Below, piece after piece: positions 36,939 through 46,415 of a stretch of DNA of 64,000 nt (position 1 is its first letter; every line of letters begins with the position of its first letter). Where the stretch lies: positions 1 through 64,000 of the forward strand of contig CAKPLT010000007.1 in NCBI GenBank assembly GCA_934167755.1, written 5' to 3'. Under the pieces are notes generated by a model that ran no database searches, was not told the origin of the DNA, and worked only from the letters and a program-made list of their open reading frames with translations. The translations under genes were made by a program, and so were the position numbers. The stretch is from an uncultured Clostridia bacterium. GTDB taxonomy: Bacteria > Bacillota > Clostridia > TANB77 > CAG-508.

Positions 36939-37568
36939 TTAAAAATATTTAATTAAGTTAACTATTAGCCTATATGAAATTTCAATTTTTATTATTGAAG
37001 TTAATATCAATATTACCATAATTATAAAAGATATTATACTATGTTTTAATATCGAAAGTTTAATATTTTCTCGTCTTCTATCTTTTACTATTGATGTGTA
37101 TAATTTAATGCTACTTACCCCTAGTACCATTAATGCTGGTATAAATATTATATTTTGTAAAAAAATAGTTATAATAATAAATATTATTCCTTTCATTTTT
37201 CCAAGTACATAAACACAAGATGCAATTGTATATCCTAAACAAAAACCTCTAAATAATATTATTCCAAGTACTATTGGTATTCCAATTATAGTTGTACCTG
37301 CAAACCATAATAAGAATACCAGTATTATATTACTTTTGATATCTTTTTGTAGTTCACCTAAATAATCACCGTTTTGAAGTGCCTTAGTTTCGTCTACATA
37401 TGTATTTATGTATTTTTCTATTTCACTTTTATTTTCTGTTTGATTTATAAACATTACACCTAAAAATATACCAACAGTAAATATGATTATTACTATAAAA
37501 TAAGATTTTGTATTATTTAATATGTTTTCTTTTATAGCTAATAAAATTTCACTTTTCTTCTTTTGCAT
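36939..37568 (-). CDS. spoIIM: Stage II sporulation protein M
   Basis: A 209-residue membrane protein with about five hydrophobic segments and the family pattern FTVGIFLGVMFINQ near the N-terminus, then GIILFRGFCLGYTIA. It is part of the SpoIIDMP complex that degrades septal peptidoglycan during engulfment. ATG 37568 is preceded by AAGGAGAG; a TTG at 37574 is in frame but less likely. It is evidence that the organism sporulates. spoIIM next to a xer gene is a common arrangement. Confidence 0.92.
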   Translation of the reverse strand: MQKKKSEILLAIKENILNNTKSYFIVIIIFTVGIFLGVMFINQTENKSEIEKYINTYVDETKALQNGDYLGELQKDIKSNIILVFLLWFAGTTIIGIPIVLGIILFRGFCLGYTIASCVYVLGKMKGIIFIIITIFLQNIIFIPALMVLGVSSIKLYTSIVKDRRRENIKLSILKHSIISFIIMVILILTSIIKIEISYRLIVNLIKYF

Positions 37569-37663
37569 ATACAATTCTCTCCTTATTAAACAGACTATTT
37601 ATACATAATGTCTATTCAATAAAGATTATTTTAGAACTTTTGCATATTAAATTTTGCTCTTTA

Positions 37664-38857
37664 CTATGAAGCTGTTACTTTTCCATAATTGCCTCCTCCG
37701 CCTGACTCTACTTTCATATTTCCTTCTCTTGCATTTACTATGTTCTTGGCAATTTTTTCTCCTACAACAGCTTCTATGTCATCTTCTGATAATTTATGTA
37801 AAATATTCATTTCAGTTTCAAATGAGTCTAACAATTTTTCAATTGTCTTTCCTCCGACACCTGGTATAAAACTTAATGGTATTTGATATATATATGGTGG
37901 TCTATGTTCCGGACTTTTTGTTGTTTCTTTGTCTTTTATTAGCTCAATTCTATCAAAAACCCCAAAAGTTACTTTATCACTTCCACATTTAGGACAAACC
38001 TCTACTGGTTCTTTTGTTTCAATTGTACAATCACAATTATCACAATGTGTTCTATGATATTTTCCAAGTTTAGGGTCTAAACCATAATTTGCTATTATCT
38101 TTCTACCTTCTTCATTTTTTAATGCTTTTACAACTTCTTTAAAACTTATATCTTCAACTAGCATTTTATTATATTCTCTCGCAATTTTAGGTAATGAATG
38201 TGCATCAGAATTTGTTACAAATGTCTTATCTTCTAATTCAGATATCATATCTGCTAAAAATGTATCTGAACTTAATCCAAGCTCAACTGCAAAAATCTTA
38301 TCATATTTTTCTTTAAATATATCTTTTAACCTATCTGTACAATTTCCATAATAACTTTTAAATGGTGTAAAAATATGTGCAGGAATTAAAATTCCATTAT
38401 ATTTTTCAACTATATCTATTAGTTCATATCCAGACACATTGGACCTTTGAGTACTCAATGTTATATTTTTTATATGTGTACTCATTTCTTTTGAAAATCC
38501 TTTTATATCACTCAAATGCGGAAAAAAGCATACATTATGTGCTGCACCACATTTACCATTTCGCCCTTTTTCAGATGTTTCTACTTCACTTCCTAATAAT
38601 ATACATACTTTATCTTTGTATATTATTCCACCATCTTCAAGTTCATATGCTTCACCTGTTTTTAAAAAATTTTCTATATCTTCAATTACATATGGTGATG
38701 CACAATCTATAATTCCTACTATATTTATTCCTTTTCTATCAGCACATTCTTTTGCAATATTAGAAAAATTTAAGCTTTTGGCAGCTGTTATCTTTATAGG
38801 TTTACCAGCCTCACTTCTGCCAATGTGTACATGCAAATCTGCAAATATTTCGTACAT
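37664..38857 (-). CDS. PHP-domain protein, endonuclease Q-like
   Basis: A 397-residue protein (TIGR00375 family). The N-terminal PHP domain begins FADLHVHIGRSE and continues with GIIDCAS, LGSEVET and VTNSDAHS metal ligands; then a zinc finger with paired CDNC and CPKCG; and a C-terminal helix-hairpin-helix region (FIPGVGGKTIEKLL). Characterised relatives (EndoQ) cut DNA 5' of deaminated bases such as uracil and hypoxanthine, so a DNA-repair role is likely. The start has AAGGAGG. It lies downstream of a degenerate HD-GYP-like gene by 17 bases, probably cotranscribed. Confidence 0.88.
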   Translation of the reverse strand: MYEIFADLHVHIGRSEAGKPIKITAAKSLNFSNIAKECADRKGINIVGIIDCASPYVIEDIENFLKTGEAYELEDGGIIYKDKVCILLGSEVETSEKGRNGKCGAAHNVCFFPHLSDIKGFSKEMSTHIKNITLSTQRSNVSGYELIDIVEKYNGILIPAHIFTPFKSYYGNCTDRLKDIFKEKYDKIFAVELGLSSDTFLADMISELEDKTFVTNSDAHSLPKIAREYNKMLVEDISFKEVVKALKNEEGRKIIANYGLDPKLGKYHRTHCDNCDCTIETKEPVEVCPKCGSDKVTFGVFDRIELIKDKETTKSPEHRPPYIYQIPLSFIPGVGGKTIEKLLDSFETEMNILHKLSEDDIEAVVGEKIAKNIVNAREGNMKVESGGGGNYGKVTAS

Positions 38858-38874
38858 TATAATCCTCCTTTTAG

Positions 38875-39639
38875 CTATTCATCGATTTTAGTATGTTTAA
38901 GTATTTTTTCTTTGCTTTCATTTGTAAACATTGCTCTATTAGCCTGTTCTTTTGCAAATCTAGCAACTTTTTCTAGTTCTTCTAATTTTTGGTCAACGCA
39001 TATAGAATAGTCTGTAGCAATCATTTTTACAAATTCAGGAATGTCTTTTGATTCTCTCATTAGTTTTTGTAATCTTGCAAAAACAGTAGTATTTACAACT
39101 CCTTGTATTTCAACTTTTTCCATGTTTTCAACAAAACCTCTAAATATTTCTAAGTATCTATTATACTCTGTTTTTAAATTTCTATGTTCGAGTAATACAA
39201 GAGCCTCATCAGGTGAAAATCCTATTCTTTCTGGTCTGTCTATTAGCATTCCACCAAATTGATCAGCTAATTCTAATATGTCACTTTCTTTTTCTCTTGG
39301 ATTACCACTATATCTATTTACACCTTCGCAGATTTTACAAAATTTTTTATCAAATCCTAATTTAGCTAAATATTCAGCGCCTTCTTTTGCATAAGTTTTT
39401 AATTTTCCTATTTTTTGTGAATCATCAACTTTCTTGCAGTTGCATAGTAAACAAGCTGTTAAAACTAAGTTATTATCTACATTTGGCTTTGCATATTTCA
39501 AAAACATTCTTGCTATTTCTGTTTTAAATATAATAGACTTGTCAAAATTAATTTTTAATTTTGAAGATAGAAAATATATTATTTCTATCTTTGATATTAA
39601 ATCATCTTCGTTTAAAATATAGTCAGCAAATTCTTCCAT
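38875..39639 (-). CDS. Degenerate HD-GYP-like protein, probably non-catalytic
   Basis: A 254-residue soluble protein. Its middle follows the pattern of an HD/HD-GYP domain (LTACLLCNCKKVDD, YAKEGAEYLAKLGFD, ILELADQFGGMLIDRPERIGFSPDEALVLLEHR), but the HD pair, the HHE and the GYP residues are all missing, so metal-dependent phosphodiesterase activity is not expected. It could be a nucleotide sensor or scaffold. ATG 39639 is the natural start; the frame extends to 39684 through a repeat-rich spacer. It is upstream of the EndoQ-like gene. The family assignment is an inference. Confidence 0.65.
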   Translation of the reverse strand: MEEFADYILNEDDLISKIEIIYFLSSKLKINFDKSIIFKTEIARMFLKYAKPNVDNNLVLTACLLCNCKKVDDSQKIGKLKTYAKEGAEYLAKLGFDKKFCKICEGVNRYSGNPREKESDILELADQFGGMLIDRPERIGFSPDEALVLLEHRNLKTEYNRYLEIFRGFVENMEKVEIQGVVNTTVFARLQKLMRESKDIPEFVKMIATDYSICVDQKLEELEKVARFAKEQANRAMFTNESKEKILKHTKIDE

Positions 39640-39661
39640 TTTTCTTTCGTTCCCCCTTTTT

Positions 39662-39711
39662 GGGAAATTTGGGACCGGGTACATAATTTCGAACCGGGTA
39701 CATTTTTTCCC
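39662..39711. repeat. GGGTACAT repeat element between ftsH and the HD-like gene
   Basis: ACCGGGTACAT occurs twice as a direct repeat (39674-39684 and 39693-39703), bounded by GGGAAA and TTTCCC inverted ends. Similar GGGTACAT sequence bounds the prfB-lysC element at 6461-6572. Confidence 0.6.
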
Positions 39712-41508
39712 TTAGTTCATAAAAAATTTATTAAATTCTTGCTCATTAATCTTTTCTTTAGAAATTAGTTCTCCTGCTATAATATGAAGTGTTTCTACAT
39801 TTTGTTTTAATATTCTTTGAGCGTCATTATATGCAGTATCTATTAGTCTCTTAACTTCTTTTCCAATTTCATCTTGCATATCATCGCCAAACATTTGATA
39901 GTCAATTTGTCCATCACTGTCTTTAAATGAAATCGTTCCTATTTTATCACTCATTCCATATACTGTTATCATATCTCTTGCTATTTGTGTTGCAACTTCT
40001 AAGTCATTGCTTGCACCTGTTGAAATATCATCTAATATTAATTTTTCTGCAGCTCTTCCACCTAAAAGTGCAATAAGTTTTTCTTGCATTTCTGTTTTAG
40101 ATATATAATATTTATCTTCATCTGATTTATACATTGTATATCCACCAGCCATTCCTCTTGGAATGATTGATACTTCTTTTACAGCTGTTTGTGTTGGTAA
40201 AAATTGACTTACTATTGCATGTCCAGCTTCATGATATGCTGTTAATTTTTTATCTTTATCTGATATTTTTCTACTTGTTTTCTCAAGACCAACAGTTACT
40301 TTTTTAACCGCTTCATCTAAATCTGAATTTGTTATTGCTGCATGTTCCTTTTTAGTTGCTATTATTGCTGCTTCATTTAAAATATTGGCAAGTTCTGCCC
40401 CTGTAAATCCAGCAGTATCTTCTGCAATATTATACAATGATACATCATCTGCTATTTTTTTGTCTTTTGCATGAATTTTTAATATTGCTTCTCTTCCAGT
40501 TAAGTCTGGTGCTGGAATTGTTACTTGTCTATCAAATCTACCTGGTCTTAAAAGTGCTTTGTCTAACATCTCAGGTCTATTAGTTGCAGCTAAAACAATT
40601 ATAGTTTCTTCTGTAGAAAATCCATCCATTTCAACTAATAATTGGTTTAATGTTTGATTGTTTTCTGATTCTGCTCCACTATTGCTTGTTCTTCTTGAAC
40701 CTATTGCGTCTATTTCATCTATAAACACTATACATGGTGATAGTTTTCTTGCTTTGTCAAATAACTTTCTAACTCTTGAAGCTCCAAGTCCTGCAAACAT
40801 TTCTATAAATTCTGACCCACTCATTGATATAAATGGTACATCTGCTTCTCCTGCTATTGCTTTTGCAATTAATGTTTTTCCTGTTCCTGGCTTTCCATAT
40901 AACAAAACACCTTTTGGAATTTTTGCTCCCATTTCTGCGAATTTTTTTGGTTGTTTTAAAAATTCTACTATTTCTTTTAGTTCTTCTTTTTCTTCGTCTA
41001 ATCCGGCAATATCATCAAATGTAACTTTTGATTTTCTTTCTGTATCATCATATACTTCGCCTTTATCTCCAAGTCCTTGCATTTTAAATATCATTATAAA
41101 TAATGCAACCATTACTATTGTAGGTAAAATTGAAAATAAATATGATGGAATTTGTGATAATAAACTTGGTGTTTTTGTTTCTAACTCAATATTATTATCT
41201 TCTAATACTTTTTGTTGTACTAGTTCTGTAAATACTTGTATACTTGGTATTATTACTTTTTTTTCTTTTTCTACATCTTTCATTTTTACTTTTAATGTAG
41301 CACTACCTGTTGTCATTTCTATTTTTTCAACAGTTCCTGCCTTTATTTCATTTACTAATTCTGTATATGTTAAAGTATTTTCTTTTGAATTTGCTCCTTC
41401 ATTTTTATATATAAAATATATTGCTATTGCTGTTACCAACAATATTAATAATATAATTATTATATTTATTAACATTTTCAATAGTTTTTTTGATTTATCT
41501 TTGTCCAT
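39712..41508 (-). CDS. ftsH: ATP-dependent zinc metalloprotease FtsH
   Basis: A 598-residue membrane AAA protease that degrades membrane and regulatory proteins. Two N-terminal membrane segments (about 10-31 and 120-142) enclose the extracytoplasmic domain. The AAA module has Walker A GKPGTGKT, Walker B CIVFIDEIDAIG and the second region of homology NRPEMLDKALLRPGRFDR. The zinc site is HEAGHAIVSQF. Length is within the usual range, with a short C-terminus. AAAGGAAAG precedes ATG. It lies 43 bases after a DUF1189 gene. Confidence 0.96.
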   Translation of the reverse strand: MDKDKSKKLLKMLINIIIILLILLVTAIAIYFIYKNEGANSKENTLTYTELVNEIKAGTVEKIEMTTGSATLKVKMKDVEKEKKVIIPSIQVFTELVQQKVLEDNNIELETKTPSLLSQIPSYLFSILPTIVMVALFIMIFKMQGLGDKGEVYDDTERKSKVTFDDIAGLDEEKEELKEIVEFLKQPKKFAEMGAKIPKGVLLYGKPGTGKTLIAKAIAGEADVPFISMSGSEFIEMFAGLGASRVRKLFDKARKLSPCIVFIDEIDAIGSRRTSNSGAESENNQTLNQLLVEMDGFSTEETIIVLAATNRPEMLDKALLRPGRFDRQVTIPAPDLTGREAILKIHAKDKKIADDVSLYNIAEDTAGFTGAELANILNEAAIIATKKEHAAITNSDLDEAVKKVTVGLEKTSRKISDKDKKLTAYHEAGHAIVSQFLPTQTAVKEVSIIPRGMAGGYTMYKSDEDKYYISKTEMQEKLIALLGGRAAEKLILDDISTGASNDLEVATQIARDMITVYGMSDKIGTISFKDSDGQIDYQMFGDDMQDEIGKEVKRLIDTAYNDAQRILKQNVETLHIIAGELISKEKINEQEFNKFFMN

Positions 41509-41551
41509 TTTTTCTTTCCTTTCTTTATTTTACTAGTGCTGTTTTATTTTT

Positions 41552-42601
41552 TTATGCCTCTAGTCCTTCTGGATTTTCTCCATCATCATTTTTTTTATTT
41601 TCATCATTGTTGTCTTCATTCTTATCTTTTTTTTCTGGCTCTTTTTGACTTTCTTCTTGTTCTTTAATTTCTTCTCTTACAATTTTTTGTTCTTGTCTTA
41701 TTCTTTCTACTTCTTGCATTTTTCTTATAATATCATCTTTTAGAATAAAAATTGTCGCAGCTATATATATATATGCAATTGTTATATATGCTACTTGGAA
41801 ATATTTTATTTTAAAACTCACAAAATAATTTACAACTATATATATTATATTTAAAACTACTGGTAAAGTTAGTGCATATACAGCCATATTATAAATTGCA
41901 ACAAATCTCATTCTTATTCGTGCAAGTGTTGTTGTAAACCATCCAAGTATTGCTATCTCTAGTGCATCTAACAACATATATATTAAATTAATTAAAAACA
42001 AATATACAAATGCTGACACACCATATCTTACATAATATTTAAACATACCCTGGCTTGTTAAATATTCTACTAATTGAGTTTTATTAAATGATGAAATGTT
42101 TTCTCCTGTATAGTTTTTTACAAATTCACTATATGTATAGTTTTGATTTGCAATATGGTCATCGTCAATTTTACTTTTCAATATTATTCGATCTCTAAAG
42201 AAAAATATTGTTACTCCTGCTACTGTCTCGTCTTTTTCAAATTGTTCTCTTTGTTCATCTGTTTCTGTTAATGGATTTATTACTATTTTGTCAATTCCAT
42301 CATATTGTATATTATCAATTATTATTGGTTGTTCTATATTCATCTCAACTTTTCCATCAGCTACTGTAAAATCTGGTATGTTTTTTTCTATATATTGTGA
42401 TAAATTATCTATTGTTTTTTTCATTTGCATTAATGAACCACACATAACAAAAATTGTAACAAAAGTAACTAGTGTTAATAAATATTTAAATGCTCGTGGC
42501 AGTCCTTCTGTTGCCATTGCTGGATATTGTTCAAATTTTGTTATTGAATACCATACTTTTTTGAAAAAGTTTATATTAACTGCTTCTTCTCTTTCTTTCA
42601 T
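41552..42601 (-). CDS. DUF1189 family membrane protein
   Basis: A 349-residue protein with an N-terminal FFKKVWYSITKFEQYP motif typical of DUF1189, a first membrane segment (about 38-58), an extracytoplasmic region (60-180), several further membrane segments (185-285), and a charged C-terminal tail rich in Glu, Lys and Asn. The function is unknown. It overlaps the end of alr by one base, so translation is coupled to alanine racemase. Confidence 0.85.
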   Translation of the reverse strand: MKEREEAVNINFFKKVWYSITKFEQYPAMATEGLPRAFKYLLTLVTFVTIFVMCGSLMQMKKTIDNLSQYIEKNIPDFTVADGKVEMNIEQPIIIDNIQYDGIDKIVINPLTETDEQREQFEKDETVAGVTIFFFRDRIILKSKIDDDHIANQNYTYSEFVKNYTGENISSFNKTQLVEYLTSQGMFKYYVRYGVSAFVYLFLINLIYMLLDALEIAILGWFTTTLARIRMRFVAIYNMAVYALTLPVVLNIIYIVVNYFVSFKIKYFQVAYITIAYIYIAATIFILKDDIIRKMQEVERIRQEQKIVREEIKEQEESQKEPEKKDKNEDNNDENKKNDDGENPEGLEA

Positions 42602-43707
42602 TACTCATACTCTCTTTCTATACTACTATCTACAAACATTGGACTTACATCAAAATGTACCTCGTCATTTAATTTAATTTGTTTATTTGTTATATCAACA
42701 CTTATATGATACATTCCAAGTCTTCCAAGTACTTCACATTTTTCTCCATTTATAATTACATATAGTTTTTTATTTTTCATAGCATCTTTTATATCTCTTA
42801 CAACATATCTTAATTTATCTATCGTTCTAAACATATCTCTGTCTACTTTTACATTAAAACCATCAGCATAACCGCATGGTACTATCGCAACTTTTGTTTC
42901 TTTTTTTGTTGTATATGAATTTGAATACCCTATATTATAACCACTTGGAATATTTTTTATTTCAGCAACATTGGATTTTAAGTACCCTACTTTTTTAAAT
43001 CCAAATGTATTTGGTATTGATAATCTTCCAAGTATTGCTGACCCAATTCTTACTGCATCTAAATGCATATCTGGGAATCGTAAAAATGCTGATGAATTGC
43101 ATATATGCATCGTTCCTGGTTGAATATTGTTTTCTTTTAATGCATTTATGCATTGCATAAATCTATCATACTGTTCTTTTGATTCTTTTCCATCTCCAAA
43201 AAATGCTATTGAAAAATGTGAAAATATGCCTTCAATTTGAATGTTTTTCCATGTTTTTATAGTTTTTATCATATCTTCTTTTTGTCTATATATAAAACCA
43301 TATCTTCCAAACCCTGTATCTATTTTTAAATGAATTTTCACTTTTTGATTTATTTTTTGGGCAATTTTGTCAACCGCTTCTCCTGCTTCTTTTGACCCTA
43401 CTGTTAATATTATTTTATTTTTTATTAATAACTCAATATCTTCTTTTATTGCAGTTGATGACATCATCAAAATATCTTGTTTTATTCCATTTTGTCTTAA
43501 TTTAATTGCCTCTTCTACTGTTGCTACTGCAAAAAAATCAACTCCATTGTCAACTAAAAAATTCGCATATTCTATTAGACCTAATCCATAACCATTTCCT
43601 TTTATAACAGCAATTAATTTAGGCTTTTTTTTATCTTTATTTATAATTTCTCTAACAATTTTCAAATTATTTTTCAAATTATCTTTTTCTACTATTAGTG
43701 CTTTCAT
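42601..43707 (-). CDS. alr: Alanine racemase
   Basis: A 368-residue PLP enzyme that makes D-alanine for peptidoglycan. The PLP lysine lies in LIAVIKGNGYGLG (family AVVKANAYGHG; some motif residues differ), and the second catalytic region is IGYSNSYTTKKETKVAIVP followed by CGYADGF. GNGYGLG instead of NAYGHG suggests a diverged member, perhaps with another preferred amino acid. I choose ATG 43707 because GAGG lies at good spacing; the frame is open to 43725. It is in a wall-related group with the FemAB-like gene upstream. Confidence 0.88.
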   Translation of the reverse strand: MKALIVEKDNLKNNLKIVREIINKDKKKPKLIAVIKGNGYGLGLIEYANFLVDNGVDFFAVATVEEAIKLRQNGIKQDILMMSSTAIKEDIELLIKNKIILTVGSKEAGEAVDKIAQKINQKVKIHLKIDTGFGRYGFIYRQKEDMIKTIKTWKNIQIEGIFSHFSIAFFGDGKESKEQYDRFMQCINALKENNIQPGTMHICNSSAFLRFPDMHLDAVRIGSAILGRLSIPNTFGFKKVGYLKSNVAEIKNIPSGYNIGYSNSYTTKKETKVAIVPCGYADGFNVKVDRDMFRTIDKLRYVVRDIKDAMKNKKLYVIINGEKCEVLGRLGMYHISVDITNKQIKLNDEVHFDVSPMFVDSSIEREYE

Positions 43708-43750
43708 AATACTCCTCTTATCCATTCTTTGTTGTATCTCTGTTTTTCTG

Positions 43751-44806
43751 TTATTTTTTAAACTTTGTTTTTAATCCTCTAAGATTTCTAAATGTTTTTT
43801 CAGAAAATTTATATAATGAATATGTTAAAGGTTTAAATGGCATATATACTTCTCCTATGAATTCTGTAAAAGTTGCTCCAAAACCTTTTTTAAATCTATA
43901 TAATCCATATTGTGGATGACTTTCATCAACAACTCCTGAAACTCCTCTAAAATCATAAATATCATCTTTTCTAGCAATTGCCATTTTTATCATTTCCCAT
44001 TGTAACAAATAATTCGGCATTAAATTTCTATGTTCATTACTACTTGCACCATATAGGTACCATGTTTTATTTCCATAAAAAATTGGTATTACACCAGATA
44101 TTGGTTTGTCCTCATAATATGCCATTAACAATTTCATATGTTTTGGAGCTAATTCATCATACATCTTTTCAAAATAAGATAACGGTCTTATTATAAATCC
44201 ATCTCTTGCACCAGTTTCAACCATAATTCTATGGAAATCTTTTAAATCCTCTCTTGTACCTTCTTTTACAACTACTCCTTTTTTAGTAGCTAAACGCACA
44301 TTATATCTTGTTTTAGAATGGAAACCAGCAAAAATCTCTTCTTCTGTCTTTCCTTTTATATCTAGTCTAAAAACATATCTTGGTTGTATTTCTTCTCTAA
44401 AATTCTTTGCATCATCTTTAATTTTATATCCTAAATTTGCTACTATCTTTCTAAATTCTTCATCACTACTTAAAATATCAGGTTCTGCCTTATAAACAAT
44501 TGCTTTATATTTTTTTGCTAATTCTTTTATTCCATCTGATAATTGTTTCATTACATTTATATCATATATATCACATGTTGGACCTCTTGAAGAGTACATA
44601 ATATTTCCAAAAATCGGAATTTTTCTTATCAAAATACTAACAGCTCCTATTATTTTTCCACTCCCATCTTCTGCTAATACAACTTCATTCTTCCAATTTG
44701 ACTTTACATTTGCCCATTCTGGTGATTGTTGAAAATTACATCTTTCATGTCTTTCTAAAAATTCCTTGTATTCCTTTCTACTTTTTTCATCTGTTACGAA
44801 TCTCAT
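43751..44806 (-). CDS. FemAB family peptidyltransferase (peptidoglycan bridge)
   Basis: A 351-residue FemX/FemAB-type protein with two GNAT-like halves. Family patterns are FQQSPEWANVKSNW, MYSSRGPTCDI, FHSKTRYNVRLATKKGV and YLYGASSNEHRNLMPNYLLQWEMI. Such enzymes add amino acids from aminoacyl-tRNA to the lipid II stem peptide. The coiled-coil insertion of FemA is short or absent. It lies upstream of alr by 43 bases, in line with a common role in wall synthesis. The amino acid added cannot be predicted. Confidence 0.88.
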   Translation of the reverse strand: MRFVTDEKSRKEYKEFLERHERCNFQQSPEWANVKSNWKNEVVLAEDGSGKIIGAVSILIRKIPIFGNIMYSSRGPTCDIYDINVMKQLSDGIKELAKKYKAIVYKAEPDILSSDEEFRKIVANLGYKIKDDAKNFREEIQPRYVFRLDIKGKTEEEIFAGFHSKTRYNVRLATKKGVVVKEGTREDLKDFHRIMVETGARDGFIIRPLSYFEKMYDELAPKHMKLLMAYYEDKPISGVIPIFYGNKTWYLYGASSNEHRNLMPNYLLQWEMIKMAIARKDDIYDFRGVSGVVDESHPQYGLYRFKKGFGATFTEFIGEVYMPFKPLTYSLYKFSEKTFRNLRGLKTKFKK

Positions 44807-44908
44807 TTTTATATAACCTCATTTCTTTTTGCTCTTTTATTATTTACATTTTGCCTTTATTTTACACTAAATATATTATTTTTACAAGACTTTTTGGAAG
44901 AAAAGTTT

Positions 44909-44964
44909 TTACCAGTGGGGACACTCATTAATGGTAATTTTTTTACCACTGGGGACACCCTTTA
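44909..44964. repeat. Two tandem REP-like repeat units
   Basis: One complete unit (44909-44937) and one diverged unit (44943-44964), in the intergenic space between the divergent FemAB-like and zinc-ribbon genes. The rest of the 420-base gap holds a promoter, a small frame and a hairpin. Confidence 0.75.
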
Positions 44965-44994
44965 GATGTAAAAAATCATTCTTATCTTAGGCAA

Positions 44995-45023
44995 TGGACA
45001 TTTATGTAAATTTGTGTTATAAT
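44995..45023 (+). promoter_or_regulatory. Sigma-A promoter upstream of small ORF and zinc-ribbon gene
   Basis: TGGACA (44995-45000), 17 bases, TATAAT (45018-45023). Confidence 0.75.
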
Positions 45024-45067
45024 TAAGTTGTAACTAGCAATGCTAATATTTTGAAAGGATGGTTATT

Positions 45068-45154
45068 ATGTACAAACTCAATTTAACAAACGCAACTATG
45101 AAACCTGTATTTACTTGGAAAAATATCACTATATTCAAGTTGAAATATAACTAA
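45068..45154 (+). CDS. Small ORF (28 residues), possible leader peptide
   Basis: ATG 45068 follows GAAAGGATGG at good spacing, and the frame encodes MYKLNLTNATMKPVFTWKN and nine more residues, ending at TAA 45152-45154. It lies between a consensus promoter and the zinc-ribbon gene, and a 12-base hairpin starts in its last codons. Such a layout suggests a leader peptide with an attenuation hairpin, or a small independent protein. There is no clear amino-acid bias to name a signal. No homolog is known to me. Confidence 0.5.
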   Translation: MYKLNLTNATMKPVFTWKNITIFKLKYN

Positions 45155-45176
45155 ATTAATAATTTAATTTAGTTAT
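45147..45176 (+). other. Hairpin after the small ORF
   Basis: ATAACTAAATTA (45147-45158) pairs perfectly with TAATTTAGTTAT (45165-45176). There is no U run, so it is rather an mRNA structure than a terminator. Confidence 0.5.
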
Positions 45177-45228
45177 GTTACGGTTTTTATGCTATTCAAT
45201 TTTTAATTAATAAGGAGGAAAATTATTA

Positions 45229-46371
45229 ATGGGAAAAATATTAGAAGGTTTTTGGGATTGCAAATATTGTGGTAACAAACGGATAAGAGGAAGTATTCGT
45301 GAATGCCCAAATTGCGGTAAAGCAAGAGACAATTCCACTAAATTTTATCTTGATTCATCAGAAAAGCATTATGTATCAGAAGAAAAAGCAGCAAAAATAA
45401 ATAAAAATCCTGATTGGGTTTGCATTTACTGCGAACAGTTAAATTCAGATAATGATGATGTATGCATTTCTTGCGGAGCACCTAGAACATCTGAAAATAT
45501 TAATTACTTTGAGAATCAAAAAAGAAATGAAGAAAAAAGTAAAAAGAATATTCAAAGTCAAACATTTAAAGATTCTTCTTCTAGCAGTTCATCACATAGA
45601 AACATTGACACTAAAAATTCTTTAGGTAATTCAAAAGATTCTATCAATTCTAAAAAGACAAGAACTTTTCAAAAAAAGACTAATTTTTTGAAATACATAA
45701 TATTTATTCTTGTAATTGCAGTTGGTATTTTAGGTGCAGTTTCACTTTTTAAGCCAAAAGAACACAAAATTACTATTAGTGAACTTTCATGGGAGCGGTG
45801 TATTGATGTAGAGCGTTATCAAACTGTTAAAGAAAACGATTGGATTTTGCCATCAGGTGGTCGATTGTTATATACAAGAAGAGAATATTCTCATTCTGAA
45901 CAAGTATTAGATCATTACGAAACAAGAACTCGTTCAGTTGCAAAAGAACGAATTTCAGGGTACGAAACTTATGTTTCAGGTACTCGGGATCTTGGAAATG
46001 GATACTTCGAAGAAATCACAAACGAACGGCCAATCTATGAAACATATTATGAAAACGAATCGTATGAAGAACCAATTTATCGGACAGAACCAGTATATCG
46101 TACTAAATATTATTATGAAATTGATAAATGGCTTTATGAACATTCTGTTGAAACCAGTGGAACTAACGATTCCCCTTATTGGGGCAAAACAAATTTAAAT
46201 TCAGATGAGAGAGAAGCTTCCAAATCTGAAACATATACCGTTAATGGTATTGACACCAAGAACGAAAAAGAACTTTCTTTCACCCTTCCTTTAGAAGATT
46301 GGTCTGCACTTGAAATTGGACAAACCTTAAAAGTTAAAATATCTTTTGGGCAAGGGCAAATAATAGAATAG
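45229..46371 (+). CDS. Membrane protein with two N-terminal zinc ribbons
   Basis: A 380-residue protein. Two RanBP2-like zinc ribbons, CKYCGNK...CPNCGKARD and CIYCEQL...CISCGAPR (residues 11-32 and 64-84), precede a Ser/Lys-rich linker, one membrane segment (about 153-172) and a C-terminal domain with Trp and many Tyr (SWERCIDVERYQ; YRTKYYYEIDKW). The C-terminal domain is known to me only as a conserved clostridial domain of unknown role. AAGGAGGAAAATT precedes ATG. The gene has five in-frame CGG codons read as Arg at positions where related proteins have Arg, unlike the minus-strand genes. It has its own promoter and a strong terminator. Confidence 0.85.
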   Translation: MGKILEGFWDCKYCGNKRIRGSIRECPNCGKARDNSTKFYLDSSEKHYVSEEKAAKINKNPDWVCIYCEQLNSDNDDVCISCGAPRTSENINYFENQKRNEEKSKKNIQSQTFKDSSSSSSSHRNIDTKNSLGNSKDSINSKKTRTFQKKTNFLKYIIFILVIAVGILGAVSLFKPKEHKITISELSWERCIDVERYQTVKENDWILPSGGRLLYTRREYSHSEQVLDHYETRTRSVAKERISGYETYVSGTRDLGNGYFEEITNERPIYETYYENESYEEPIYRTEPVYRTKYYYEIDKWLYEHSVETSGTNDSPYWGKTNLNSDEREASKSETYTVNGIDTKNEKELSFTLPLEDWSALEIGQTLKVKISFGQGQIIE

Positions 46372-46372
46372 C

Positions 46373-46413
46373 ACAAAACAAGGCACATTAATAGTGCCTT
46401 GTTTTGTTATTTT
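46373..46413 (+). terminator. Terminator after the zinc-ribbon gene
   Basis: ACAAAACAAGGCAC pairs with GTGCCTTGTTTTGT (14 bases), followed by TATTTTTATT. Confidence 0.9.
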
Positions 46414-46415
46414 TA

